From Archaeoglobus sp. UBA234 (GTDB taxonomy: Archaea > Halobacteriota > Archaeoglobi > Archaeoglobales > Archaeoglobaceae): a DNA stretch of 64,000 nucleotides. The first letter of the stretch is position 1; each line of letters begins with the position of its first letter. Both the position numbers and the translations under genes were made by a program. The notes under the pieces are model-generated. The model made no database searches. It had not been told where the DNA came from and saw only the letters and a program-made list of their open reading frames with translations. The stretch is taken from the NCBI GenBank assembly GCA_002494625.1, contig DACH01000004.1:1-64000 (forward strand), written 5' to 3'. Shown piece by piece: positions 1 to 8,574 of the stretch.

Positions 1-136
1 GTTTGGTGGATTTGGGTTCAGCAAGGAGTATGATGTCGAGGGATACTACAGGGATGCAGGGGTGGGAACGATATATGAGGGGACGAGTGAGATACAGAGG
101 CTTATAATTGGGAGGAGACTTGCTGGAAAACTTTAA
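1..136 (+). CDS. Acyl-CoA dehydrogenase, C-terminal fragment (cut by window start)
   Basis: The frame beginning at base 2 is open to a TAA at 134-136 and reads as the end of an acyl-CoA dehydrogenase. The visible motif YEGTSEIQRLIIGR is the family's C-terminal helix signature, which contacts FAD and the subunit interface. The enzyme oxidises acyl-CoA to trans-2-enoyl-CoA. Only about 44 residues are inside the window, so chain-length specificity cannot be judged. It lies on the same strand as the acyl-CoA synthetase that follows, which fits a fatty or organic acid degradation locus. Confidence 0.85.
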   Translation, partial: FGGFGFSKEYDVEGYYRDAGVGTIYEGTSEIQRLIIGRRLAGKL

Positions 137-284
137 AAACTTTAATTTAATTTTATTATTTTCAAGTAAGTGTATATTACAGCCATTTTTACCGTTATTC
201 TCTTAGGTAAAGGCATTTGAGAATAAAAAGAAAAAAAATCAAAAATTTTTAATAATTAAAAAATAACTTCGGGAGGGTGATAGA

Positions 285-1883
285 ATGATGGGGCATCCTC
301 TAACCCTCCAGAACTTTTTGATGCGAAGCAGAGACTTTTTTGGCAAAAAAGAGATAGTTTCAAGGGAGCTGGATGGAACACTTTTCAGGTATACCTACAG
401 GGAGTTTTACGAGAGAGTTTGCAGACTGGCACACGCACTTGAAGAGCTTGGTGTTGGAAAGGGAGATAGAGTGGGAACCTTTGGCTGGAACACCCACAGA
501 CACCTCGAACTCTATTTCACTCCGTGTATGGGAGCAGTTTACCACACAATAAACATCCGCCTTTTCCCGGAACAGATAGCTTACATAATAAACCACGCAA
601 ACGACAGGGTTCTCTTCATTGATGCTGACCTTGTACCTCTTATAGAGCAGATAAGAGATAAAATAAATGTTCAGAACTTTGTCATAATGGGGAAGGAGAA
701 GAGCTATGACACAAAGTTTGATTCCATTGCCTATGAAGAGCTCATCTCAGGTAAGCCAAGAGACTATGAATGGCCCCTCCTTGATGAGTGGGATACTGCA
801 GGGACAGCCTATACATCAGGAACCACAGGTTTACCGAAAGGTGTTGAATACACCCACAGGGGTCTTGTTCTTCACTCAATCGTAGCCGCTCTTCCCGATG
901 AAATGGGTCTCAGCGAGAAAGACAATGTTCTCCATATCGTGCCGATGTTTCATGCAAATGCATGGAGCATACCCTTTGCTGCAACAATGGTGGGTGCCAA
1001 GCAGGTTTTTCCAGGTTCTCAACCAACTCCTCAAGTATTAGTTGATCTAATGAATTCAGAGAAGATAACCTTCACTGCTGGAGTTCCGACAATATGGCTG
1101 ATGGTTTACCAGTACCTCAAGCAGAACCCAGATAAAAAACCAGAACACCTGAAGGAGGTAATATCTGGTGGGTCTGCTCCTCCTGTTGCATTGATAAAAG
1201 CTTTCAGGGAGGAGTTTGGCATTGAGATAATCCACGCCTATGGTTTAACCGAGACGACACCCCTCGTAACCCTCAACCGCCCGAAGAGTTATCTTGAACT
1301 GGATGATGAGGCTTATTACCAGCTCAAAACAAGCCAGGGACTGATTGCCCCACTTCTTGAGATGAGAATCGTAAAAGAGGACGGAAGAGAGGTGGAGTGG
1401 AACGGAAAGGATATGGGTGAACTTATTCTAAAAGGTCCCTGGATTGCAAAAGAGTACTTCAAAGACATCGAGAAAACAAAGGAGAAGTTCACAGAGGATG
1501 GATGGTTCAGAACCGAAGATATAGCGGTGATAGATGAAGAGGGATACATTAAGATAGTCGATAGAGTAAAGGATGTCATAAAGAGTGGAGGTGAATGGAT
1601 ATCAAGTGTTGATCTGGAGAATGCTCTCATGGCTCACCCGGCTGTTGCAGAGGCTACTGTCATAGGCATAGAACATCCGAAGTGGCAGGAGAGACCCCTT
1701 GCAGTGGTCGTAAGGACTCAGGATGTTACGAAAGAAGAGTTGATTGAGTTTCTAAAGCCTAAATTTGCCAAATGGTGGCTACCAGACGACATAGTTTTCA
1801 TCGATGAGATTCCGAAAACGAGCGTTGGAAAGTTTGATAAAAAGGTGTTGAGAGAGAGGTTTAAGGACTACTACATGAAATAA
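285..1883 (+). CDS. AMP-forming acyl-CoA synthetase (fatty acid-CoA ligase, AlkK-like)
   Basis: This 532-residue adenylate-forming enzyme activates a carboxylic acid to its acyl-AMP and then acyl-CoA. The AMP-binding P-loop YTSGTTGLPKG is at residues 176-186, the A5 motif HAYGLTETTP follows in the middle, and the hinge motif GWFRTEDIAVIDEEGY comes before DRVKDVIKSGGEWIS. The catalytic C-terminal lysine is in PKTSVGKFDKK. The length and the GGEWIS form match medium/long-chain fatty acyl ligases of the AlkK type. A strong ribosome site GGAGGGTGAT (272-281) precedes tandem ATGs at 285 and 288, so either may be used. It follows an acyl-CoA dehydrogenase gene. The exact substrate is not predictable from sequence alone. 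Confidence 0.92.
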   Translation: MMGHPLTLQNFLMRSRDFFGKKEIVSRELDGTLFRYTYREFYERVCRLAHALEELGVGKGDRVGTFGWNTHRHLELYFTPCMGAVYHTINIRLFPEQIAYIINHANDRVLFIDADLVPLIEQIRDKINVQNFVIMGKEKSYDTKFDSIAYEELISGKPRDYEWPLLDEWDTAGTAYTSGTTGLPKGVEYTHRGLVLHSIVAALPDEMGLSEKDNVLHIVPMFHANAWSIPFAATMVGAKQVFPGSQPTPQVLVDLMNSEKITFTAGVPTIWLMVYQYLKQNPDKKPEHLKEVISGGSAPPVALIKAFREEFGIEIIHAYGLTETTPLVTLNRPKSYLELDDEAYYQLKTSQGLIAPLLEMRIVKEDGREVEWNGKDMGELILKGPWIAKEYFKDIEKTKEKFTEDGWFRTEDIAVIDEEGYIKIVDRVKDVIKSGGEWISSVDLENALMAHPAVAEATVIGIEHPKWQERPLAVVVRTQDVTKEELIEFLKPKFAKWWLPDDIVFIDEIPKTSVGKFDKKVLRERFKDYYMK

Positions 1884-1934
1884 TCTTTCTTTTCTGCATA
1901 ACTACCATATCAAACATATATCAATCCCAGAAAC

Positions 1935-3716
1935 TTAGCCCCCCTTTTTATTTCTTCGCAGACTCCTGAAGTTGCTTTCAACCTCGTACCTGATATACCC
2001 TCCATTTTCCTTCGCATAGTTGTAGAAAGAGTAGAGAAGGGATTTCCTGTTGGCGGGAATTAAGAAGGAGTTTTCATTTGCAACAACAATTAGCTTTTTT
2101 CTCGCTCTTGTTACAGCAACATTGAACCTCCTTTTCTCACAGGCAAATCGTAAATCTTTCGTTGCTGTTGTGGAGAATACGATGATATCCTTCTCTCTAC
2201 CCTGAAAAGCATCCACCGTATCCACCTCTATACCATCCAGCATAGTTTTCAGAAGTTCTTTCTGAGCGACATAGGGTGTGATTATACCCAGCCTTTCAGA
2301 ATCAATTCCAGCGTTGATAAGCTTTTCAACGATGTTTCTCACGACTATAGCCTCCATATGGTTTCTTTTGCTCCCTGACCCACTCTCCGAAGATCTGACA
2401 GATATGAATAACACAGCTCTTTCGGGATCAAGAACAGGATCCTCAGAACCATAGCCTGTTTCAAGTTTGATGCTCCTGCAACATTCATGAGCTCTGATCC
2501 TACCACCATAGATGTACTTTGCAGAAAAACCGATGATCTTCTCATTACTCCTGTAGTGGTTCTTCAGCCAGATCGCATTAATCCTTCTATCTCTATCAGC
2601 TTTTCCGAAAAAGAAGTTGAAGGCTCCAAAGGATGCTGGATTGTATTTATATCCCTTCAGAACAGGAGGCAGCTGAAACGGGTCACCAACCATCACTGAT
2701 CGACTTGAGGAATTTACTGCAAGAAGTGCTGCTGAGATGAGAGCCTGAGACGACTCATCAATCAGAGTTAAATCAAACTCATACTCCGAAAGGGGAAATA
2801 TCGCACTTCTTATAAGTGTGGTTCCTACAATCCTCGTTTTTGAGAGTATTTCAAGGGCTTTTCTCTCGATCTTTCTGTGTTTTTCTGAGAACTCAGTGAT
2901 TGTGTCATCGGAGAAGGTATCTACAGTGATTGTATCAATTTCTTCTATACATTCTATCGTCCCATCATTCTCTTCTTTCAGAGCGGTTTCAGCAAGTCTC
3001 CTCAGAGAGAAACACTTTACTTCATCAGCTATCTTCCAGTCCTGTCCCACCCTTACAGCCATCCCATCAGATATTGTCTTCAGTTTTTCAAGAGCATTGT
3101 CAACCGCCCTGTTTGTATGAGAGGCTATAAGAACCTTCATTCCTCTCTCAGCAGCCATCTTAACTGCATGGGCAATGAAAGTCGTCTTTCCTGTTCCGGG
3201 AGGACCTATAACCGGAAGGATTTTTCCTTCTTCGAGAGAAAGAGATGCAAGAACCGAGGTTCTCTGAAATTCATCAAGTCCTGGAAGCTCTATTTTTCCA
3301 TTAATCAACCCTTCTGGAGGAACAACTTCTGGAAATTCAGGATTTTCGATGTATCTTTCTATGATGTCCATCTGAAGCTCATAAGAAATTAGGCTCTCCA
3401 TTTCCAGGAGGTTTAACTCCTCCGCCGGAGGCTCTCCATAACCCTTCAGGAGTGAAAGATAACCCATCCCGGCTTTTTCACACCTGAGAACATATCCTAA
3501 CTCCTGAGGTTCATCCTGAACGACATAGCCCAGCAAGGAGCCTTCATTCACCTTTTTATCATGTAAAACAGCAATATACCCCCTCTTTACAGCAATAAGC
3601 CTCCCATTAAATGTGCCCTTCTTTTTTATCTCATTTTGCAAAACTCTCTTCTCATTTTCAAGGATTCTGTAAAGTTTTTCCAGGATTTCAATCTTTTTTT
3701 CTATATCTGTCGCCAT
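1935..3716 (-). CDS. Superfamily 1B DNA/RNA helicase, Upf1/IGHMBP2-like
   Basis: 593 residues. The N-terminal ~150 residues contain a coiled-coil start and a beta-rich domain, followed by Walker A GPPGTGKT (171-178), motif II LTLIDESSQA, motif III VGDPFQLPPV, motif V VDAFQGREKDI and motif VI NVAVTRARKKL. DESS instead of DEAA is a mild variant of the Walker B box. This set defines the Upf1-like SF1B helicases, 5'-3' translocases on RNA or DNA. Archaeal members are mostly uncharacterised. It lies 42 bases downstream of thrC on the same strand and may be cotranscribed with it; no functional link is evident. It converges with the acyl-CoA synthetase gene. Confidence 0.9.
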   Translation of the reverse strand: MATDIEKKIEILEKLYRILENEKRVLQNEIKKKGTFNGRLIAVKRGYIAVLHDKKVNEGSLLGYVVQDEPQELGYVLRCEKAGMGYLSLLKGYGEPPAEELNLLEMESLISYELQMDIIERYIENPEFPEVVPPEGLINGKIELPGLDEFQRTSVLASLSLEEGKILPVIGPPGTGKTTFIAHAVKMAAERGMKVLIASHTNRAVDNALEKLKTISDGMAVRVGQDWKIADEVKCFSLRRLAETALKEENDGTIECIEEIDTITVDTFSDDTITEFSEKHRKIERKALEILSKTRIVGTTLIRSAIFPLSEYEFDLTLIDESSQALISAALLAVNSSSRSVMVGDPFQLPPVLKGYKYNPASFGAFNFFFGKADRDRRINAIWLKNHYRSNEKIIGFSAKYIYGGRIRAHECCRSIKLETGYGSEDPVLDPERAVLFISVRSSESGSGSKRNHMEAIVVRNIVEKLINAGIDSERLGIITPYVAQKELLKTMLDGIEVDTVDAFQGREKDIIVFSTTATKDLRFACEKRRFNVAVTRARKKLIVVANENSFLIPANRKSLLYSFYNYAKENGGYIRYEVESNFRSLRRNKKGG

Positions 3717-3758
3717 ACTCTTATCATACTCTTCACGAATTTACTCTGAACTTTCTGT

Positions 3759-4955
3759 CTAAAGAGCCTTTTTTATACTTTCTATGTTTGCCTCAACCTC
3801 GACTGGCTCTCCACAAACCTTTATAACTGTCTCAGGATCTTTAAGCAGGTTTCCAGTCGTTATACAAACGACCCTCTCATCCTTTTCGATCTCCCCACTC
3901 TCCACCATCCTGTACAGCCCGGCAATCGATGCTGCTGATGCTGGCTCAACCCCAATTCCTTCTTCCGAAGCAAGTTTTTTCTGAGCCTCCAGTATTTCGG
4001 AATCCGACACCTGAACTGCCACTCCTTTTGATTCATATATTGCTGTAAGAGCCTTCCTCGCATTTACAGGGTTGCCTATCCGGATAGCTGTTGCAACGGT
4101 TTCCGGATTTTCCACCGCTTCTATATCCTTTCCTGATTTAAGAAATGCCCTGAAAACAGGATTTGCCCCTTCAGCCTGAATCCCACACATTTTTGGGATG
4201 CTTTCAATCAATCCAAGTTCCCTAAGCTCCCTGAAACCCTTGTAAATTGCAGAAATGTTTCCTGCATTGCCTACAGGGAGGATAACCCTATCTGGAACAT
4301 ATCCGAGTTCATCAACAATTTCAAAAGCAATTGTTTTTTGTCCTTCAAGTCTGAAGGGATTTACCGAGTTCAGAAGATAAAAGTTCTCCTCTTCGCTCAC
4401 TTTCCTGACAAGAGCGAGAGCGTCATCAAAATTTCCTTTTATCCCTATTACTCTCGCCCCATGCATAAGAGCTTGCGCTACCTTACCGAGAGCAACTTTT
4501 CCCGCCGGTAATAGCACATAGGCTTTCAGGTTTGCTTTTGCTGCATACATCGCCATCGACGCAGATGTATTTCCTGTAGAGGCACATGCTACAGCCTTTT
4601 TACCCAGTTCAAGAGCCTTTGTCACACCGACTGTCATACCCCTGTCTTTAAAAGATCCTGAGGGGTTCAAACCTTCATGTTTCACAAAAACCGATTTAAT
4701 CCCAGCTTCCCTTTCGATGTACTCTGTCCTGTAGAGTGGAGTTCCCCCTTCATTCAGCGACACAGGTTCTGATTTCACGGGAAGAAGAGACGCATATTTC
4801 CAGACCCTCAAATTGTTTCCATCAAGCCTGAAATTTACCTCAACTTCTGAGAGACTGATTTTTACTTCAAGCAGACCTCCACAGAATGGACATACATAGT
4901 GCTCATCACTGTTCAGTTCTTTACCACATTCTATGCACTGGAGAGAGTAATCCAT
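3759..4955 (-). CDS. thrC: Threonine synthase (PLP-dependent)
   Basis: 398 residues. It converts O-phosphohomoserine to threonine. An N-terminal zinc ribbon (C7, C10, C22, C25) precedes a fold-type II PLP core, with the cofactor lysine K103 in SGSFKDRGM and the phosphate-cradle glycine stretch in PVGNAGN. The length and zinc ribbon are typical for the archaeal long form. The ATG at 4953-4955 has no Shine-Dalgarno box, but a TATA box lies 27 bases upstream, so the message is probably leaderless. Cysteate synthase is a close homolog, but no coenzyme M pathway genes are present here. Confidence 0.93.
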   Translation of the reverse strand: MDYSLQCIECGKELNSDEHYVCPFCGGLLEVKISLSEVEVNFRLDGNNLRVWKYASLLPVKSEPVSLNEGGTPLYRTEYIEREAGIKSVFVKHEGLNPSGSFKDRGMTVGVTKALELGKKAVACASTGNTSASMAMYAAKANLKAYVLLPAGKVALGKVAQALMHGARVIGIKGNFDDALALVRKVSEEENFYLLNSVNPFRLEGQKTIAFEIVDELGYVPDRVILPVGNAGNISAIYKGFRELRELGLIESIPKMCGIQAEGANPVFRAFLKSGKDIEAVENPETVATAIRIGNPVNARKALTAIYESKGVAVQVSDSEILEAQKKLASEEGIGVEPASAASIAGLYRMVESGEIEKDERVVCITTGNLLKDPETVIKVCGEPVEVEANIESIKKAL

Positions 4956-4977
4956 GGTAAAGAGAGGTTGCAGAGGT

Positions 4978-4986
4978 TATATAAAC
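4978..4986 (-). promoter_or_regulatory. TATA box of thrC
   Basis: On the minus strand this reads TTTATATAA, with a purine-rich GGAAAG (BRE-like) just upstream. Its centre is about 27 bases from the thrC ATG, which predicts transcription starting at or next to the start codon. This is an inference from spacing; no start site has been mapped. Confidence 0.6.
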
Positions 4987-5003
4987 TTTCCAAAGAATAG
5001 ACT

Positions 5004-5024
5004 GAAAAAGTAGAAAAAGAAAAA
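5004..5024 (-). terminator. Oligo-T terminator after cdhE
   Basis: Read on the minus strand just after the cdhE stop, this holds three T tracts (TTTTTC TTTTTC TACTTTTTC). Archaeal RNA polymerase terminates on such T-rich runs without needing a hairpin. It separates the CODH/ACS operon from the thrC promoter, which begins about 20 bases further on. Confidence 0.55.
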
Positions 5025-5034
5025 GGAGATACTC

Positions 5035-6444
5035 TTACTCTGGAGGCCAGTTTGTTTCAAGCCATCCCTTGATTCTTCCAGAGTCCATTGGACCAACCTT
5101 AACAGTCCATCCTGTTTCGTCCTCAATAGCTCCCTGAAGCCTTGCTGCAAGTCCTGGAATGACCAGAACCTTGTGTTTAACCTTACTATCTATCCCTGTC
5201 TCCTCCATAAGCTCCTTTACCTTGCTTGCCGTGAACTGTCCTCCAGCAACACTCACCTCGACTCCAAGTCCCTCTGTGTTCAGTACAAGGAGCCAGGAGC
5301 TGATGCCAGCACTTGTCAGGTCGCTTTCAACAGTATAGTAGGTAAGAGCGAAGTTGGTTGTTATGAACACCGGAGAGTTCTCGTCAGGACTCTCAATCTC
5401 CCTCAAACCTGATTCAACCTGGACAGGTGTTCTTGGATCAGTGTAAATGTTGAACCTCAGTGTTACCTCCGGAATCACAGAGTAGGGTTCAAGACTTCTG
5501 AAGATCATCACATCGGCATATTTCACTATGAAGAGGCTACCTACGACAGTCTCCCAGTAAGCCTTCTCGACCTCATCTCCTTCAATCAGCCAGGCTGCTA
5601 TTGGTGTAATCAGTATCGGGAAAGCAATATCCTTGTCTTCACCCTGAATGGCTGTTCTTCTCAGATTTACCACTCTCTCGAAAGTTCCTTTTAATCCTTC
5701 TCCAAGTGGTTCGGTAACAGGATCGAGTACTATCTCCCTAACCCCAGCCTCTTTAAAGGTAACTGCAAGGCTTTTCAGAAGATCAAGATCCTTTGCTCTG
5801 AGCGTAACCGGAACATTGAACTCCAGTGCAAGCTGCAGCATATCTTTCCAGTTATTCTCTGTTGCAGCATAAATCAGAGGTTTTGTACTGGCAACCTCTT
5901 CAAGAGCAGCCCTCATGCAATCAGGGTTTAAGGCTATCAGAATCATTGGTTTCCCGTAACCTGCAACCTTCTTAACAACATTTCTGTAGGTTTCCGGGTT
6001 GTCTGATGTGCATCTCACAGCAATTCCATCAAGTGTCAGGAATTTACCAACATAGAACTTTCTGAATTCCACAACCTTGCTGCATCTCTCTTCAAGCTCT
6101 TTATCGCTCATTGTATCCCAAACATCGTAGAAGAAGGCAGTTGGGTTGAAATAAGTCATCTCATGTCTGTGAAGAACATCTTCTCCCCCAATCTTGATTG
6201 CATTGTCACCCGTTCCAATAACAACTTCTGCAATTTCAGGAGATGTGAGTTCTATCAGCTGTTCAAGTTTCTTTTTTATCTTTTCATCCTTTTCTGCATC
6301 TCTGAAAAGTGGTGGGCAGTTCTCTGGCTTCATACTTCTATCAATTATGTGTGCTGCGAAGCTCATACATGTGTCATACCCGCATTCACCACAGTTGGTT
6401 TGCGGGAGAAACTTGTAAACCTCAAGCGGGCTTTTTACCTTCAT
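5035..6444 (-). CDS. cdhE: CODH/ACS gamma subunit (corrinoid iron-sulfur protein, large subunit)
   Basis: 469 residues. This subunit binds the corrinoid with CdhD and carries the methyl group between tetrahydromethanopterin (or its analogue) and the acetyl-CoA synthase. The N-terminal 4Fe-4S domain shows C18, C21, C26 and C43 in the pattern TNCGECGYDTC, followed by a TIM-barrel and a C-terminal cobamide-binding region. The last gene of the cdh operon, it starts 20 bases after cdhD with a good ribosome site (GGAGGGAT, three bases before the ATG). The complete family length is present. Confidence 0.97.
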   Translation of the reverse strand: MKVKSPLEVYKFLPQTNCGECGYDTCMSFAAHIIDRSMKPENCPPLFRDAEKDEKIKKKLEQLIELTSPEIAEVVIGTGDNAIKIGGEDVLHRHEMTYFNPTAFFYDVWDTMSDKELEERCSKVVEFRKFYVGKFLTLDGIAVRCTSDNPETYRNVVKKVAGYGKPMILIALNPDCMRAALEEVASTKPLIYAATENNWKDMLQLALEFNVPVTLRAKDLDLLKSLAVTFKEAGVREIVLDPVTEPLGEGLKGTFERVVNLRRTAIQGEDKDIAFPILITPIAAWLIEGDEVEKAYWETVVGSLFIVKYADVMIFRSLEPYSVIPEVTLRFNIYTDPRTPVQVESGLREIESPDENSPVFITTNFALTYYTVESDLTSAGISSWLLVLNTEGLGVEVSVAGGQFTASKVKELMEETGIDSKVKHKVLVIPGLAARLQGAIEDETGWTVKVGPMDSGRIKGWLETNWPPE

Positions 6445-6464
6445 TGTATCCCTCCTTACCCCCT

Positions 6465-7820
6465 TTATCCCTCCATGAATATCCAGTCTCCTGCATCTGC
6501 TACACTACCAGATATTTTTCCTCCGAGCGTGTTCATGAAATCCTTGAGAACCGCTACTGCTCCAGGATGCATCATCATGAATAGATCGACTCCTGCAAGA
6601 GAGAGCGTAAGTCCAGTAACTATCTCCCATATCGGTCCTCTGAGCTCTCTCGGACCCCAGTCACTGTCATCTTCGATTGGTGAATCCTTCATCCATGCTT
6701 CTCTTGCTCCCCAAGCATTTGTTGTACCGCTCGAGATCGGGAAGGCTAAATCTGTATCTCCTCTGAGTCCGCTTATCCTTATCCTTTCCATGTTTGTGAA
6801 GGCATAGTCCAGTCCGTAACCCAGTGCGGCTGTTGTTGGATCCATAACTATGTCCTTCGGATCCATTCCCGCTCTCTTCAACAGGTATCTGTTAAGCGTT
6901 TTCTGATTGTTTATGTCCATCTGAGTCCAGCTCAGCACAACATGTCCATGGTCTTTTGCAGCTTTTGCAATTCTCTCCCAATCCATGTCGAGGGTTGCAG
7001 ATGCAAGCATAATTCTCTCTCCCTCTGCAACCTCTGCAGCCTTTTCAAGCACTTCAGGATCTTTCTCTTTATTACCACTTCCACCAACAATAATCGGAAC
7101 CTTAACAGCCTGCAAAACATCTTCCAGCACCTTTACAGCTTCGCTTGCAGGTGTATCTTCAAGCAGCGGGTCTGTGCTTATCAGGTGAAGTGTGATTAAG
7201 TCTGCTCCAAAATCCTTTACTGCTTTCCTCGCCCAGTCTGCCGGGTCTTCCAGTACATCTTCGTAGTGCTCCCTCACAGCCTTTGCAAGCATTGGCTTTC
7301 TGTCAAAAACATCTACCGCGACTGCGGGAAGATTTGGCTGAGGAGTGTCGAAGAGGTAGAAGGGAAGGCTCTTTTCCCCTCCAAGAACGACTACTTCTCC
7401 CCTCGTTCCACCATCTTTCTTTGTTGCTCCAAGAACTACCTCCTGTATCTTTCCAGGATACTCTACCTTAAAGGGCTCGAACTTTGCTTTTGCAAGCTGC
7501 TCAGGTAGTGTAACCTTCGGTACCTCTGGAACAGGTACTTCGGCAGGTGTGGGAGGAGCTAAGGCAGGTGCCTGAGCGAATGGATTTGGCATTCCAAGCA
7601 GATTTGAGACATTTGTAAGATGGCCCATCGCTATGTTTGCGTGATAGAGGAAGTTCTGAACCTCCTGCACAACATAGTAGAGATAGGCTAAGGATGACTG
7701 GTCTGCCACACTCTCCTCAATTTCTATCTCCAGATCTCCCTCTATTGTCACACCCTCAAGAGCTTCGATATCGTACTTCTTCAGAAGCTCAAAAAACTGA
7801 TCGATTGTCATTTTACCCAT
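6465..7820 (-). CDS. cdhD: CODH/ACS delta subunit (corrinoid iron-sulfur protein, small subunit)
   Basis: A TIM-barrel subunit that pairs with CdhE to form the corrinoid methyl carrier. About 451 residues. The N-terminal ~90 residues are followed by an Ala/Pro/Val-rich linker (FAQAPALAPPTPAEVPVPEV) and then the conserved barrel, ending GDWIFMEG. The frame is open to a TTG at 7832, but ATG at 7818-7820 is preceded by GGTTGGTGAT with four bases of spacing and is chosen here. This start overlaps the end of cooC by eight bases (ATGGGTAA), which suggests coupled translation. Confidence 0.96.
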   Translation of the reverse strand: MGKMTIDQFFELLKKYDIEALEGVTIEGDLEIEIEESVADQSSLAYLYYVVQEVQNFLYHANIAMGHLTNVSNLLGMPNPFAQAPALAPPTPAEVPVPEVPKVTLPEQLAKAKFEPFKVEYPGKIQEVVLGATKKDGGTRGEVVVLGGEKSLPFYLFDTPQPNLPAVAVDVFDRKPMLAKAVREHYEDVLEDPADWARKAVKDFGADLITLHLISTDPLLEDTPASEAVKVLEDVLQAVKVPIIVGGSGNKEKDPEVLEKAAEVAEGERIMLASATLDMDWERIAKAAKDHGHVVLSWTQMDINNQKTLNRYLLKRAGMDPKDIVMDPTTAALGYGLDYAFTNMERIRISGLRGDTDLAFPISSGTTNAWGAREAWMKDSPIEDDSDWGPRELRGPIWEIVTGLTLSLAGVDLFMMMHPGAVAVLKDFMNTLGGKISGSVADAGDWIFMEG

Positions 7821-8574
7821 TACTATCACCAACCAGTCTGTAAGCTATTTTTTTAACCTTGACAGCATATTCAGAATTCTCATCAAGCTTCGTTATTGGA
7901 TCTCCTCTGAGATCCAGCCTGGCAATTTCCTCACTGTACGGCAGAAGATCAAGGAGTTCAAAACCCCCCTCATCCGCAAATTTTCTTATCTCTTCCTCAC
8001 CCATACCGTCCATTATCCTGTTTCCAACCAGGAAAATTTTCCTGAAATTGAGCTTAAGTTCTTGAGAGAGATCCTTAATTCTCCTAGCAGTTGCTAAACC
8101 TTTCTTTGACATATCCGTAACCACAATAATATAATCTGCCCCGCTTATAGTTCCCCTGCTGAAGTGCTCAAGTCCTGCTTCGGTGTCTATAACAATCACA
8201 TCGTAGTGTCTCATAAGCCTCCTAAGAACCCCTCTGAGAAGACTGTTCGCAAAGCAGTAGCATCCCTCTCCCTCCGGTCTTCCCATTACGAGAAGATCAT
8301 AACTGTCGGTTTCGGTTATAGCTTCTCCATAGACTTTTCCTTCAAGCCACTGCTCCTTGTTCATTGTTCCCATATCATCTCTGCTTACCTGAAAAACCTC
8401 TCTGATCTCACCAAGAGTTTTCCTCGGTTTCACTCCAAGAGCATCAGGCAGATTTGAATCCGGATCTGCATCGACTGCCAGTAACGACTTCTCTCTCGAC
8501 AAAAAATGGATGAGAAGGGCGGAAATAACTGTTTTTCCTGTTCCACCCTTGCCAGTCACTGCAATTACAGCCAA
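7813..8574 (-). CDS. cooC: CooC-type nickel-insertion ATPase for CODH/ACS
   Basis: 253 residues, MinD/ParA-class P-loop ATPase. It has the deviant Walker A GKGGTGKT (8-15), the Asp-rich AVDADPDSNLP, and a CxC pair (C105, C107 in EGCYC) that in characterised CooC proteins binds nickel at the dimer interface. Its role is maturation of the Ni-containing clusters C and/or A. The start is TTG (8572-8574), six bases after GGAGGT, which itself lies at the end of cdhC. Its place between cdhC and cdhD supports a dedicated accessory function. Confidence 0.94.
   Translation of the reverse strand: MAVIAVTGKGGTGKTVISALLIHFLSREKSLLAVDADPDSNLPDALGVKPRKTLGEIREVFQVSRDDMGTMNKEQWLEGKVYGEAITETDSYDLLVMGRPEGEGCYCFANSLLRGVLRRLMRHYDVIVIDTEAGLEHFSRGTISGADYIIVVTDMSKKGLATARRIKDLSQELKLNFRKIFLVGNRIMDGMGEEEIRKFADEGGFELLDLLPYSEEIARLDLRGDPITKLDENSEYAVKVKKIAYRLVGDSNG

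Noticed and set aside
6163..6807. 214-codon plus-strand frame spanning the cdhE/cdhD junction
   Set aside because: Antisense shadow of two certain genes.
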